Positions 34,538 to 43,838 of a stretch of DNA of 64,000 bases are shown in pieces (positions within the stretch are counted from its first letter, which is position 1; every line of letters begins with the position of its first letter). Made by a program: the position numbers and the translations under genes. The stretch lies in the NCBI RefSeq assembly GCF_011761265.1, contig NZ_JAAOZB010000001.1:1302001-1366000 (forward strand), given 5' to 3'. The notes beneath the pieces were generated by a model. That model searched no databases. It was given only the letters and a program-made list of their open reading frames with translations, and was not told the origin of the DNA. Origin of the DNA: Microbacterium halimionae (GTDB lineage Bacteria > Actinomycetota > Actinomycetes > Actinomycetales > Microbacteriaceae).

Positions 34538-36598
34538 ATGATCCATCACCTCCGTGCTGCGGGAGTCTCTCTCGTGGTCGACTCCCGCGGCACGGAGGTG
34601 CCGGCGATCGTGCACTGGGGGCGCGACCTTGGTGCGCTCGCCAAGAACGATCTTCAGAACTTGGTCGACGCAACAGTGGCACTCAACCCGCCGAGTTCAA
34701 TCGACCGCCCGCCCCGGCTCAGCTTGATTGCTGGCCTCGGGGAAGGCTGGTCTGGGCATCCCGTGGTTGCGCTCGCCGGAGTCTTCGGCACCGCGCGGCA
34801 CCGCGAGACTCTCAGCCGCCAAAACATCATCACCTCGGTGAGCGAATGGGCTGCGGCATCCGTCACGACGCGCCTTGAGCTCACAGCCGATGGTCTACTT
34901 CTTGCCTCGCACGTCGTCCACAACGAAGGCTCGAGCGCAATCACATTAACTTCGGCCGCCGTGGCGCTTCCGATCCCGGATCGCGCCCGCGAGTTGCTCG
35001 ATTTCACCGGACTATGGTCGCGCGAGCGGCAACCTCAGCGCCAGCAGCCCGGCTTAGGAGTCTGGCTGAGAGAGTCTCGACACGGGAGAGGCGGCCACGA
35101 CGACGCGTTCTTGATGGTCGCCGGTACACCAGGATTCGGCTTTTCATCGGGTGAGGTATGGGCGACACACGTCGCGTGGAGCGGCGACACGCAGCAGTGG
35201 TTCGAACGTTCGCCCCTCGGAACCACAGTGCTCGGTGCGGGGGAGCGTCGGCCACCAGTCACGCTCGCGCCCGGGGACACGCTCGAGACGCCGACGATTG
35301 TGGCGGCGTGGTCTGATCAGGGGCTCGACGGGATTTCGTCAAGAGTTCATCCCTGGGTGCGGTCGTGGTCGACGCACGCGTCACCTCGACCGGTGACGCT
35401 CAACACGTGGGAAGCCGTCTACTTCGATCACTCGATCGATCGCCTTGCACCCCTCGTTGATCGCGCAGCAGATGTGGGCGTTGAGCGGTTCGTTCTCGAT
35501 GACGGTTGGTTCGCTGGCCGAAGTGATGACAAGCGCGCTCTCGGCGACTGGACGGTTGACACCACGACCTGGCCCGACGGGCTGTGGCCGCTCATTGAGC
35601 GAGTCGAGGCACGGGGCATGCAATTCGGTTTGTGGGTCGAGCCCGAGATGATCAGCCCTGATTCAGAACTCGCGCGGGCTCATCCGGACTGGGTCATGTC
35701 GGGTCAGGATGCCGTCACTTGGCGCTGGCAGCACGTGCTCGATCTCTCCGTGCCTGGTGCCGAAGCGCACGTGCGTGACAGTCTCGACGCTCTCCTGGGC
35801 GAATACCCGATCCGCTACCTCAAGTGGGATCACAATCGTGACCTTCTCGTTGAAGACTCGCACGAGCAAGTGTCGGCGCTCTACCGGGTTCTCGATGACC
35901 TGAGGCGTCGCCACCCCGAGGTCGAGATCGAGTCGTGCGCGTCAGGCGGAGCCCGCATCGACCTCGGGATTTTGCCGCGCGTTGACCGCGTATGGACGAG
36001 CGACACCAACGACCCGCTCGAGCGTCAGCGCATTCAGCGGTACACCGGCATTTTGATTCCGCCCGAATACCTTGGCTCGCATCTGGGAGATGCGCGCGCG
36101 CATACTTCAGGCAGAACGTCCTCGCTCGCGTTTCGTTTGGCGACCGCCTTCTTCGGCCATGCCGGAATCGAATCCGACCTGACCCGCCTCCGCGACGATG
36201 ATCTCCAGGTCGTCCGTCGGTGGATTGCGGCTCACCGTGAGCACCGTGAGCTGTTGCACAGCGGCACGGTCGTGCACGTAGACGAAGCGGATCCGGCGGC
36301 GATTGTGCACGGTGTCATTGCGCTGGACGGCTCCGAAGCCGTTTTTTCGTACGCGCTCGTGTCGCCGCCCGAGACCGCTGTGCCGCCGCGATTACGGATG
36401 CCGCGCCTCGACCCCGAGCAGCGTTACCGGGTCGAGCGTCTCGATGTCGGCGCCGAGCCACACGAGCTTGCTGATGCGCCGCCGCCGTGGCTCACTGCGG
36501 GCGTAGAAACTACCGGCCGAGCGCTCGACGAAGTGGGGCTGGCGATGCCCGGTCTCCTGCCCGGTGAAGCACAATTGTTCGCCGTTCGCGCCATCTAA
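34538..36598 (+). CDS. Alpha-galactosidase, glycoside hydrolase family 36
   Basis: A 686-residue GH36 enzyme. The barrel shows NTWEAVYFDHSID, VERFVLDDGWFAGR, LWVEPEMISPDS, the nucleophile Asp in YLKWDHNRDL and the acid/base Asp in WTSDTNDPLERQ. The sequence ESCASGGARIDLGIL is also typical. No signal peptide, so it works on imported sugar. It starts 5 bases after the binding-protein stop; the GGAG before it lies at the end of that gene. With GH42 and the importer it completes a galactoside operon. Confidence 0.95.
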   Translation: MIHHLRAAGVSLVVDSRGTEVPAIVHWGRDLGALAKNDLQNLVDATVALNPPSSIDRPPRLSLIAGLGEGWSGHPVVALAGVFGTARHRETLSRQNIITSVSEWAAASVTTRLELTADGLLLASHVVHNEGSSAITLTSAAVALPIPDRARELLDFTGLWSRERQPQRQQPGLGVWLRESRHGRGGHDDAFLMVAGTPGFGFSSGEVWATHVAWSGDTQQWFERSPLGTTVLGAGERRPPVTLAPGDTLETPTIVAAWSDQGLDGISSRVHPWVRSWSTHASPRPVTLNTWEAVYFDHSIDRLAPLVDRAADVGVERFVLDDGWFAGRSDDKRALGDWTVDTTTWPDGLWPLIERVEARGMQFGLWVEPEMISPDSELARAHPDWVMSGQDAVTWRWQHVLDLSVPGAEAHVRDSLDALLGEYPIRYLKWDHNRDLLVEDSHEQVSALYRVLDDLRRRHPEVEIESCASGGARIDLGILPRVDRVWTSDTNDPLERQRIQRYTGILIPPEYLGSHLGDARAHTSGRTSSLAFRLATAFFGHAGIESDLTRLRDDDLQVVRRWIAAHREHRELLHSGTVVHVDEADPAAIVHGVIALDGSEAVFSYALVSPPETAVPPRLRMPRLDPEQRYRVERLDVGAEPHELADAPPPWLTAGVETTGRALDEVGLAMPGLLPGEAQLFAVRAI

Positions 36599-36612
36599 CG
36601 ACCGTTCGTACG

Positions 36613-36656
36613 CTCAGCGTCACAACGCCGATGCACATTTGTGCAAACCCGCTGAG
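36613..36656. promoter_or_regulatory. Nested inverted repeats upstream of glpD
   Basis: A 6-bp palindrome TGCACA-TT-TGTGCA (36632-36645) sits inside a wider stem CTCAGCG/CGCTGAG (36613-36619 / 36650-36656). It lies between the GH36 stop and glpD, 65 to 98 bases before the glpD start. It may be a glpD operator, or the terminator of the galactoside operon; the absence of a T-run favours the first. Confidence 0.4.
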
Positions 36657-36710
36657 AGAAAACCCGACGGGTTCGAATCTCTGTGAGGGTAGAAGCAGGA
36701 AAGGGAATTC

Positions 36711-38441
36711 ATGACCAACACGAATGCCGAGAACGCGACAGCTCATTCTCTAACTGCTCGCCCCACCGCCGAGGTGCTGATCATCGGTGGCGGGATCAAC
36801 GGCCTCGCGACTTTTCGAGATCTCGCACTCCAGGGTGTCGACGTTGCTCTCGTCGAGAAGAGCGACTTCGTCAGCGGCGCATCCGCGGCTTCGTCGCACA
36901 TGATTCACGGCGGCGTGCGTTACCTCGAAAACGGTGAGTTCCGACTCGTTCATGAAGCAGTGACCGAGCGTAACGCCCTGCTGCAGACAGCTCCTCACTA
37001 CGTGCGCCCGCTCCAGACCACGATCCCGATCTTCTCGACATTCTCTGGCATCCTCGCGGCCCCGTTTCGCTTTTTGCGTCACGGTTCGGGAAAGCCAAGC
37101 GAACGCGGTGCTGCTCTCATCAAAATCGGACTCGTAATTTATGACTCGTTCTCTCGCGGCGGCGGGCGAGTTCGTCGCCACACTTTCCACGGCAAGCAGC
37201 GCTCGCTTGAAATCCTTCCCGACCTCAACCGAGGTGTGAAGTACACAGCCTCATACTGGGACGCTTCGCTACAGGACCCGGAACGTCTCGCCATAGACGT
37301 GCTGCGCGACGGGCTCTCAGCGGGCGCCGGCAACGCCCGTGCTGTGAACTACACCTCAGCCGTTGGCGCCCACGATGGAAAGATCATCTTGCGCGATGAG
37401 CGCACCGGTGCTGAATACGACTTCACGGCCCCCGTGGTTATCAACGCAGCAGGGCCTTGGACCGACCTCACCAACACGGCGATCAATGAGTCGACCCATT
37501 ACATGGGCGGCACCAAAGGTTCGCACATCGTGCTCGACAATCCTGAGCTGCTTGCTGCGACAGGCGGCCGCGAACTCTTCTTCGAGCACAAAGACGGTCG
37601 CATCGTCTTGATCTACCCCCTTAAGGGTCGCGTTCTCGTGGGAACGAGCGACCTAGAACACGACATGTCACAGCCTGCGATCTGCACCGAAGCCGAGGTC
37701 GACTACTTCCTCGACCTCATCGGGCACGTCCTTCCCGATGTCGAGGTCGACCGTTCCCAAATCGTGTACCGGTTCTCTGGCGTGCGGCCGCTGCCCGGCC
37801 ACGGCGACATGGCTCCCGGTTTCGTTTCGCGTGACTACCGCATCGAAGAATCGGCGCTGTCGGGCGCACCGGCAGTCTCAGTGTTCAGCCTCGTCGGCGG
37901 CAAGTGGACGACATTCCGGGCATCCGCGGAGTCGCTCACCAATCGCGCTCTCGCGTCGCTAGGTCGTGACCGTCGCCGTTCCACGCTCGGTCTTGCCATC
38001 GGCGGCGGCGCGGGATACCCGGCGACGGCGCGTGCCCGTCAGCAGTGGATCACCGCGCATGACGTTGGCATGGGCCGCGCCCGCACCGCGGCTCTGCTCG
38101 AACGGTATGGAACCGTGGCATCCGATTTCATTGCCGCCATCGACGCCGACGCAGACGATGCGCAGCTCGCAACTCTTCCCGAATACAGCACAGGGGAGCT
38201 TCGTCACATCGCGCGCACCGAGCACGTCGTGCATCTTGCCGACATTTTGCTTCGCCGAACCAGCGTGGCCTTCGTCGGAGATGCAGACGAGGCATCCGCT
38301 GCAGAAATTGCTGTCGCGGTCGCTCCTGTTTTGGAATGGGATGCCGAGCGAATCGAGGCTGAAGTGAGCCTCGGCGTCGCGGCAGTCCACGCCGCTGACC
38401 CCGCCGCTGCCCCCGCAGCGAGCGAGTCCGCGATAGCCTGA
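36711..38441 (+). CDS. glpD: Glycerol-3-phosphate dehydrogenase (FAD-dependent, respiratory)
   Basis: A 576-residue GlpD. The FAD-binding motif VLIIGGGINGLATFRDLAL starts near residue 24, followed by the family block ASAASSHMIHGGVRYLENGEF and VGTSDLEHDM. It oxidises glycerol 3-phosphate to DHAP at the membrane face, passing electrons to quinone. The C-terminal domain (AHDVGMGRARTAALLERYG and beyond) is present, ending in an Ala-rich tail. A GGAAAGGG site precedes the ATG. glpK follows after 72 bases. Confidence 0.95.
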   Translation: MTNTNAENATAHSLTARPTAEVLIIGGGINGLATFRDLALQGVDVALVEKSDFVSGASAASSHMIHGGVRYLENGEFRLVHEAVTERNALLQTAPHYVRPLQTTIPIFSTFSGILAAPFRFLRHGSGKPSERGAALIKIGLVIYDSFSRGGGRVRRHTFHGKQRSLEILPDLNRGVKYTASYWDASLQDPERLAIDVLRDGLSAGAGNARAVNYTSAVGAHDGKIILRDERTGAEYDFTAPVVINAAGPWTDLTNTAINESTHYMGGTKGSHIVLDNPELLAATGGRELFFEHKDGRIVLIYPLKGRVLVGTSDLEHDMSQPAICTEAEVDYFLDLIGHVLPDVEVDRSQIVYRFSGVRPLPGHGDMAPGFVSRDYRIEESALSGAPAVSVFSLVGGKWTTFRASAESLTNRALASLGRDRRRSTLGLAIGGGAGYPATARARQQWITAHDVGMGRARTAALLERYGTVASDFIAAIDADADDAQLATLPEYSTGELRHIARTEHVVHLADILLRRTSVAFVGDADEASAAEIAVAVAPVLEWDAERIEAEVSLGVAAVHAADPAAAPAASESAIA

Positions 38442-38513
38442 CCGACGCAACCCGGCGCGTTTGACGTGCCGACAAAGACCATGCCCACATAGTTGCGGGC
38501 GGGAAGAAGTGCC

Positions 38514-40052
38514 ATGGCCGAGCATGTCCTCGCTCTCGATCAGGGAACGACCTCGACACGAGCGATCATCTTCGATGCGCGCGGGACGATTGTTGCGACG
38601 GCTCAGCGCGAGCATTCGCAGCTGCTTCCGCGCGCGGGCTGGGTCGAACACGATCCGGTTGAGATCTGGACCAACACGGAATGGGTACTCTCGTCGGTCT
38701 TGGCTCGAGCTGGGCTATCTGCGGCAGAAATAGCGGCTGTAGGGATCACTAACCAGCGCGAAACCGCGATGGTGTGGAATCGTCGCACGGGGCGACCCGT
38801 GCACCCAGCGATCGTCTGGCAGGACACTCGCACTCAGCCGCGAATCGACCAGCTCATTGCAGATGGTGGACGCGATCGATTCGCCGCTGTCACCGGGCTG
38901 CCGCTCGCGACGTATTTCTCAGCATCGAAGATCGCCTGGATCCTCGACCATGTTGCGGGAGCGCGCGCCGCAGCGGAGGCGGGCGACCTGATGTTCGGAA
39001 CCCCGGATTCGTGGCTGGTATGGAATCTCACCGGTGGCACGCGAGGCGGACGCCACATCACAGATGTCACGAACGCCAGCCGCACACTGCTGATGGACCT
39101 TCAGACGCTTGAGTGGTCTGACGAAATGCTCGCGATCTGGAACATTCCGCGCTCGATGATGCCCGAAATTCGATCTTCTTCTGAGGTCGTGGGGGAGATC
39201 AGCGAGCCAGGTGAAGCAGCTGGCATTCCCATCGCTGGAATCCTCGGCGATCAGCAGGCAGCATCCTTTGGGCAGGCCGCATTCGATACCGGCGAGTCAA
39301 AAAACACATACGGCACGGGCAACTTCTTGCTCGTCAATACCGGCGAGAAAATCGTGCGATCACGGCACGGTCTGCTCACGACGGTCGCCTATCGCTGCGG
39401 CGACGAACCCGCCAGATATGCCCTCGAAGGATCGATTGCTGTAACCGGGTCGCTCGTTCAGTGGCTTCGCGACAATCTCGGCCTCATCCAACGATCAGAA
39501 GATGTCGAAGAGCTGGCGAAGACTGTCGATGACAACGGTGGCGCGTACTTCGTCCCCGCATTTTCCGGACTGTTCGCTCCGCACTGGCGCCCGGATGCTC
39601 GTGGCGCACTCGTGGGCCTCACCCGCTACGTAAACAAGGCACACATCGCGCGTGCGGCGTTGGAATCGACTGCCTTTCAGAGCCTTGACGTTATCGAAGC
39701 TGTTGTAGCCGATGCTGGCCGAGAGCTAGAAGAGCTGCGCGTTGACGGCGGAATGACGAAAAACAACCTCCTGCTGCAGTTCCAGGCCGACATCCTCGGC
39801 ATTCCAGTGGTGCGTCCGGCGGTCGTTGAAACCACCGCCCTCGGCGCAGCATATGCCGCGGGGCTCGCCGTCGGCGTCTGGTCTACGCGTGATGAACTTC
39901 GCGAACACTGGCGTGAAGACCGCCGCTTCGAGCCAAAGATGGACGCTGATGAGCGCTCTCGCCGCATCCGGCTGTGGCGAAAAGCGCTGACAAAATCTCT
40001 CGACTGGGTTGACGATGATGCTCGCACCCTCATGGGAACCACGGGCCCATAA
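38514..40052 (+). CDS. glpK: Glycerol kinase
   Basis: A 512-residue glycerol kinase. The ATP and substrate motifs are [58 protein letters not shown] and [17 protein letters not shown]. It phosphorylates glycerol to feed glpD. ATG 38514 follows GGAAG; the frame is open slightly further upstream without a better site. No glycerol facilitator gene is present beside it. Confidence 0.96.
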   Translation: MAEHVLALDQGTTSTRAIIFDARGTIVATAQREHSQLLPRAGWVEHDPVEIWTNTEWVLSSVLARAGLSAAEIAAVGITNQRETAMVWNRRTGRPVHPAIVWQDTRTQPRIDQLIADGGRDRFAAVTGLPLATYFSASKIAWILDHVAGARAAAEAGDLMFGTPDSWLVWNLTGGTRGGRHITDVTNASRTLLMDLQTLEWSDEMLAIWNIPRSMMPEIRSSSEVVGEISEPGEAAGIPIAGILGDQQAASFGQAAFDTGESKNTYGTGNFLLVNTGEKIVRSRHGLLTTVAYRCGDEPARYALEGSIAVTGSLVQWLRDNLGLIQRSEDVEELAKTVDDNGGAYFVPAFSGLFAPHWRPDARGALVGLTRYVNKAHIARAALESTAFQSLDVIEAVVADAGRELEELRVDGGMTKNNLLLQFQADILGIPVVRPAVVETTALGAAYAAGLAVGVWSTRDELREHWREDRRFEPKMDADERSRRIRLWRKALTKSLDWVDDDARTLMGTTGP

Positions 40053-40076
40053 TTTCGCAGCAGGATGGCTCGGACG

Positions 40077-41864
40077 CTAGCCTCCGAGAGCCGTCTGGGG
40101 GCACGGCACTTGTGCTTCGAGCACGACCCAACCGTCGCGTTCGAACAGCCGCGTGGGGACCCGAATGTTGGCGAGCCCGCGCCCGTGTGAGCCGCGGAGC
40201 CTGATCACGCCCGGCGTGGATACATGCAGCTGGAGAGTTGGGGGCGATTCATTCACGAGCGTCACAGCAACGCGAGCCGCGCGCGCATCCGAATGCTTGA
40301 TCGCGTTGACGAACGCCTCCGTCACGATCTCTACGACGTTTTGCGATACAGCTGGATCTCGCATTGCGAGATCGGCCTCGAGTGCAATAGCCGAATCAAT
40401 AGTGAGCACATGAGACCACGTCGAAATGAGATCCTCCAAGCGATCGCCATGGCACGGGTGCGGACTCTCGCCGAAAGAGGTTTCAACCGCGGCGTGCGCT
40501 TCTGACTGGAACTCCGCGAGCTCGGACGGAAGCGCGGGACGCTCGTCGAGCGCCGCGGCGAACATGACACACCTGCCCTGGGCGCGCCCGTGAAGTCCTT
40601 CGCTGACGCGATGGAGCGCGCCACGGATCTCACTTGTGCGGGCACCGGCTGAACCGCGGTACTCCGAAAGGGACTGCGTCAGAAGGTTTTCTTGTATGCG
40701 CATCTGCTCGAATGCGTCAGTGCACAACGCCGTGATAGCCGCGACTACCGGAACGCCCAGAAGTGGGATCAGCGGCGCCACCAGCGGCGCGGATGGAACC
40801 GCTGTGGTTGCGGCAGCGATGACAGCGCCGAAAGAGATCCAGCTGGCAACAACAACCGCACCTCGTCGTCGAGGCGAAACGCTGTGCTGCCTGACACGAG
40901 AAAGAATGTCGACCAGAAAACTACCCACAACGACAAGCGCGAGGATACCGAGCCCGGGCTCTCTCCCCAAAAAGTAGATCGTGTACGCCGCGGTCGAGAG
41001 CGCGTAGGTGCCGCCAACGAGCATCGTCGGGGGAGGAGAGAACCGCGCCAAAATAGCGCGACGCGGAACGCGGTACGAGCGTGCCGCAGACACCAACTCC
41101 CGCGGAGAGCGTAGCCGCCGCGATGCTAGAGCATCGAGAAGATGGCTCTGTACGCGGATTTCTTCCGAAAGAGATTTGATCCGCTCGAAATCTACCTCAC
41201 CATGTTGCGGATCGCTCAGTGCATCGATTGCAGCGTGCAACTCCCGACGAGCGGTATCGGTGGCATCCGCTGCCTCAGTCGCGAACTGGTCGACTTCGCG
41301 GTCCGCAGCGCGCATTGCGCTCAGGCCTGATGCGAGACGGCGGGCCATCGCTGTGGACACGTCATAGCTCGTAGTCGCGACGGCCACCATGGTGAGGACG
41401 ATCGTCCAGATGATGAGATTTACTGCCGCGCGAAGAATCCAATGACCGGCTTCGGGTACGTCGGGGGTGATCCACATCGACAACGCGTCGTTGAGTTGTG
41501 CCCGGACGAGTGAGATCGCGACCAGAGTCACGATTGTGACCGTCACGCGCAGTCGGGCAGAGGCGAGCCGACGCTGCAAGAGCGCAAACGGCAGAACAAA
41601 CGTCGCCAAAATCGCCCAGGTGAGCGCAGATACGACAAAACCTCGTGCGTAGTCATTGAGCGTCGTGGTGCCGAGATACGCGCCGAAAACAGTACTGGCA
41701 AAGATGAACGAAACCAGAGCCGACCATCCGGTGTAGAACTTTCGACTCGTGAGCGCTGTACGAACCGCGAGGGCAGGGGTCAGAGCCACCTGTCTGCCAA
41801 TGCCAAAGGCTGTCGGCACGGCGGAGCGCGTGCGATGCACGTCGGCGATCGGGAATTCGCCCAC
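40077..41864 (-). CDS. Membrane sensor protein with histidine-kinase ATPase domain (orphan)
   Basis: A 595-residue protein. An N-terminal membrane block of about four segments (SALVSFIFASTVFGAYLGTT and on) is followed by a cytoplasmic helical stretch, a second membrane block (ILALVVVGSFLVDIL; SWISFGAVIAAATTAV; LVAPLIPLLGVPVVAAITAL), then a dimerisation helix with GLHGRAQGRCVMFAAAL and an ATPase domain (N box EIVTEAFVNAIKHSDA, glycine-rich GSHGRGLANI). The His of LHGRAQGR is the likely phosphoacceptor, in a non-standard surrounding. No response regulator gene adjoins it. The GTG start follows TAAAGT by 6 bases. Confidence 0.75.
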   Translation of the reverse strand: MGEFPIADVHRTRSAVPTAFGIGRQVALTPALAVRTALTSRKFYTGWSALVSFIFASTVFGAYLGTTTLNDYARGFVVSALTWAILATFVLPFALLQRRLASARLRVTVTIVTLVAISLVRAQLNDALSMWITPDVPEAGHWILRAAVNLIIWTIVLTMVAVATTSYDVSTAMARRLASGLSAMRAADREVDQFATEAADATDTARRELHAAIDALSDPQHGEVDFERIKSLSEEIRVQSHLLDALASRRLRSPRELVSAARSYRVPRRAILARFSPPPTMLVGGTYALSTAAYTIYFLGREPGLGILALVVVGSFLVDILSRVRQHSVSPRRRGAVVVASWISFGAVIAAATTAVPSAPLVAPLIPLLGVPVVAAITALCTDAFEQMRIQENLLTQSLSEYRGSAGARTSEIRGALHRVSEGLHGRAQGRCVMFAAALDERPALPSELAEFQSEAHAAVETSFGESPHPCHGDRLEDLISTWSHVLTIDSAIALEADLAMRDPAVSQNVVEIVTEAFVNAIKHSDARAARVAVTLVNESPPTLQLHVSTPGVIRLRGSHGRGLANIRVPTRLFERDGWVVLEAQVPCPQTALGG

Positions 41865-41870
41865 GGCCTT

Positions 41871-41876
41871 ACTTTA
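41871..41876 (-). promoter_or_regulatory. -10 element (TAAAGT) of the orphan sensor gene
   Basis: TAAAGT on the minus strand ends 6 bases before the GTG start; a TTGAAA lies 15 bases further upstream. The intervening AAGGCC is too close to serve as a normal Shine-Dalgarno. Confidence 0.5.
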
Positions 41877-41922
41877 GCGACGCGACGTGTCTTTCAACGG
41901 CTCAACGTAAGAAATAACGCTG

Positions 41923-42786
41923 TTACTTCAGAATGCGGGAAAGTCTGCGGTCTGCGAGGAGCTTTCCCCCTGTTTGGCAGGTGGGACAGTACTCAAGACT
42001 TCTGTCCGCGAAGAACACTGAGCGCACGGTGTCACCGCAGACCGGACATATTTCGCCGCGGCGTCCGTGCACGCGCATGCCGCGCCGTTTGGCATCTTTG
42101 AGATCGGCAGGTGGCCTTCCTGCTGCAGCGGCGGAGGCATCCGTCAACGTTTCGATGATCGCGTTATGCAGAATGCCGATCTCTACATTCTCGAGTGACG
42201 AAGCGAGCGCGTAGGGAGACATGCGCGCCGCGTGCAGTATCTCGTCTGAGTAGGCGTTGCCGATCCCCGCGATGATCGTCTGGTCTCTCAGTACCCCTTT
42301 TATTTGGGTACGCCGCGCCGAGACAATTTCTGCGAGCACCTCGCGAGTGAAGGATGGATCGAGCGGGTCGGGCCCGAGCGTTGAGATACCCGGAACATCA
42401 GATGGTGAACGCACGAGCGATACGGCGAGCGACTTCTTGGTTCCGGCCTCGGTGAGGTCGAATCCGGATTCATCATCGAAACCTATCCGGAGCGCGAGAG
42501 GCGACCTTGCGCTCGGTTTTGTCGGCACTGTGGGGAGTGTTTCGTACCACCGCAGCCAGCCGGCTTTCGCGAGATGAAAAACCAGGTGGACCTCTGGAGT
42601 TGCGATGTCGATGAACTTGCCGTGGCGCGAAACCGAGAGCACAGTTGCCTGCTCAAGCGACTCCACCGGTGGGTCGTACGTTTTCAAGGCAGCGATTGAG
42701 ACCACGCGGACCTTCGTTACCCTCCGGCCAACGATCCGTTCGCTGAGGAAATTGACGAGGCCCTGGAGCTCGGGCATCTCTGGCAT
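41923..42786 (-). CDS. Fpg/Nei-family DNA glycosylase
   Basis: A 287-residue base-excision repair enzyme. It begins MPEMPELQ, giving the N-terminal Pro nucleophile and catalytic Glu after Met removal. The helix-two-turn-helix contains QTIIAGIGNAYSDEILHAARM, and the C-terminal zinc finger has CPVCGDT and YCPTCQTGG. A Lys in SVSRHGKFIDIA fits the beta-strand Lys of the family. Whether it prefers oxidised purines (MutM) or pyrimidines (Nei) cannot be read off. The open frame continues upstream to 42879, but the family N-terminus fixes the start at 42786. Confidence 0.92.
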   Translation of the reverse strand: MPEMPELQGLVNFLSERIVGRRVTKVRVVSIAALKTYDPPVESLEQATVLSVSRHGKFIDIATPEVHLVFHLAKAGWLRWYETLPTVPTKPSARSPLALRIGFDDESGFDLTEAGTKKSLAVSLVRSPSDVPGISTLGPDPLDPSFTREVLAEIVSARRTQIKGVLRDQTIIAGIGNAYSDEILHAARMSPYALASSLENVEIGILHNAIIETLTDASAAAAGRPPADLKDAKRRGMRVHGRRGEICPVCGDTVRSVFFADRSLEYCPTCQTGGKLLADRRLSRILK

Positions 42787-42815
42787 GCGCTCAATCCTGG
42801 CACGCGTCGCTGTGC

Positions 42816-43379
42816 TCAGGGCAGAACTGGCCACGCTTGCGGTGTGCGTTCGTCTTCGGTTAGGAGTGCGGCGGCCCAACCGTCATCGCGGTAGGCGCCG
42901 TGCACCAGCGCACGGCGTCGTGTTCCTTCGTAACGAAAGCCGACCGCGCGCGCCGCGCGAGCTGACGCATCGTTGCCAACGACCGCGTGCCACTCGATGC
43001 GTTGTAAGGCGAGTCCGTGTCGGTCAAAGCCCCAGTCGAGCACTGCGGCGCTTGCCTCGGTGACGAAGCCGTTGCCCCGCGACGCGGCGCCAACCCAGTA
43101 CCCAAGCTCGGCGCCACCGTTTGCGTCGAGGCGATAGAGACCGATCATTCCCACAAGTTCGTCGCGGCTGCGCATAGCCCACGTGACATGCGTTTTTGCC
43201 GCCCACTGCGCGGCGGTTTCGGTGATGAACTTCTCCGCGTGCTCTCGAAGGTAGGGCGACGGCACCGTCGTGTAACGCTGAATATCCGGATCTTGGCACG
43301 CGTCAAAAATGGCGGAAATGTCAGCATTTGTCGGTGCCGAAAGCACGAGCCGCGTCGTGTGCAAGACCACTGGTTCCAT
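42816..43379 (-). CDS. GNAT-family N-acetyltransferase (RimJ/RimL-like)
   Basis: A 187-residue acetyltransferase: TTRLVLSAPTNADISAIFDA at the N-terminus, ELVGMIGLYRLDANGGAELGYW and VGAASRGNGFVTEAS (acetyl-CoA loop), then RIEWHAVVGNDASARAARAVGF. RimJ/RimL relatives acetylate ribosomal-protein N-termini or small amines; the actual substrate is unknown. The ATG follows TATTCT by 6 bases. It lies 29 bases before the glycosylase gene on the same strand. Confidence 0.88.
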   Translation of the reverse strand: MEPVVLHTTRLVLSAPTNADISAIFDACQDPDIQRYTTVPSPYLREHAEKFITETAAQWAAKTHVTWAMRSRDELVGMIGLYRLDANGGAELGYWVGAASRGNGFVTEASAAVLDWGFDRHGLALQRIEWHAVVGNDASARAARAVGFRYEGTRRRALVHGAYRDDGWAAALLTEDERTPQAWPVLP

Positions 43380-43385
43380 CGCGCC

Positions 43386-43391
43386 AGAATA
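43386..43391 (-). promoter_or_regulatory. -10 element (TATTCT) of the GNAT gene
   Basis: TATTCT on the minus strand ends 6 bases before ATG 43379, with no Shine-Dalgarno between. Confidence 0.5.
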
Positions 43392-43555
43392 TCCGTCCGA
43401 TCACCTGCCCTGTCGTCCGGCGCCCTGCCCCGGGGCACTCCCGCTCTCGGGTTTCCTGCGCCGGGGCACTCCCGCTCGCGCGTTCGCTGCCCGGGCCGTC
43501 GTCCCGCTTTCCGCACCACAACTATGCGGACCTCCGCACCACAACTTTCCCGACC

Positions 43556-43623
43556 CGAACGCAGGCAATACGCCAGTGTGTGGGCGCCAAGCGTGCCTTG
43601 TGTCCGCATCCTGCCTGAGTTAG
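43556..43623. repeat. Palindromic unit A (68 bp)
   Basis: Left end CGAACGCAGGCA and right end TGCCTGAGTTAG are imperfect inverted repeats (10 of 12 positions). The centre differs from that of unit B, but the total length, 68 bp, is the same. It lies upstream of the AbiEi/DUF559-like gene. Confidence 0.7.
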
Positions 43624-43697
43624 TGCCTGTCTGCTGCCCAGCCCCCCGAGTAGCAGACGCCGCTCAACTGCGTGCGCACGTCGCCAAGCCACCGACC

Positions 43698-43765
43698 CGA
43701 ACTCAGGCAGAACGGCGCATGATCGGCCTTCTAAGCCTGTTCGTGCGGCATCCTGCCTGAGTTAG
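43698..43765. repeat. Palindromic unit B (68 bp)
   Basis: Left end CGAACTCAGGCA and right end TGCCTGAGTTAG (11 of 12 positions inverted), 68 bp, same orientation as unit A and preceded by the same GACCC. The right parts of A and B are near identical (GCATCCTGCCTGAGTTAGTGCC), the centres are not. Confidence 0.75.
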
Positions 43766-43838
43766 TGCCGGGGCGTCCTCCCCAGTGGGCGGCGCAAAAG
43801 GTTTTGGCCCGGGAATGGGCGGCGGTATCCCACCGATG

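Larger units (their letters stand above)
43392..43838. other. Gene-free repeat region between the GNAT and AbiEi/DUF559-like genes
   Basis: I see no credible gene in these 447 bases. They contain a 16-bp direct repeat CGGGGCACTCCCGCTC (43431-43446 and 43462-43477), a 13-bp direct repeat CCGCACCACAACT (43511-43523 and 43534-43546, period 23), palindromic units A and B and a hairpin GTCTGCT/AGCAGAC (43629-43658). The C-rich composition differs from the neighbouring coding sequence. Confidence 0.7.

Noticed and set aside
36661..36690. GGTTCGAATC resembling a tRNA T-arm upstream of glpD
   Set aside because: No matching T-stem, acceptor stem, anticodon arm or CCA can be built around it.
40032..40050. 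ATGGG/CCCAT stem at the end of glpK as a terminator
   Set aside because: Only 5 bp, inside the coding region and without a T-run.
43385..43785. Possible CRISPR-like array from repeated short motifs
   Set aside because: The repeats are palindromic units and short direct repeats with irregular spacing; no uniform repeat-spacer pattern and no cas genes.
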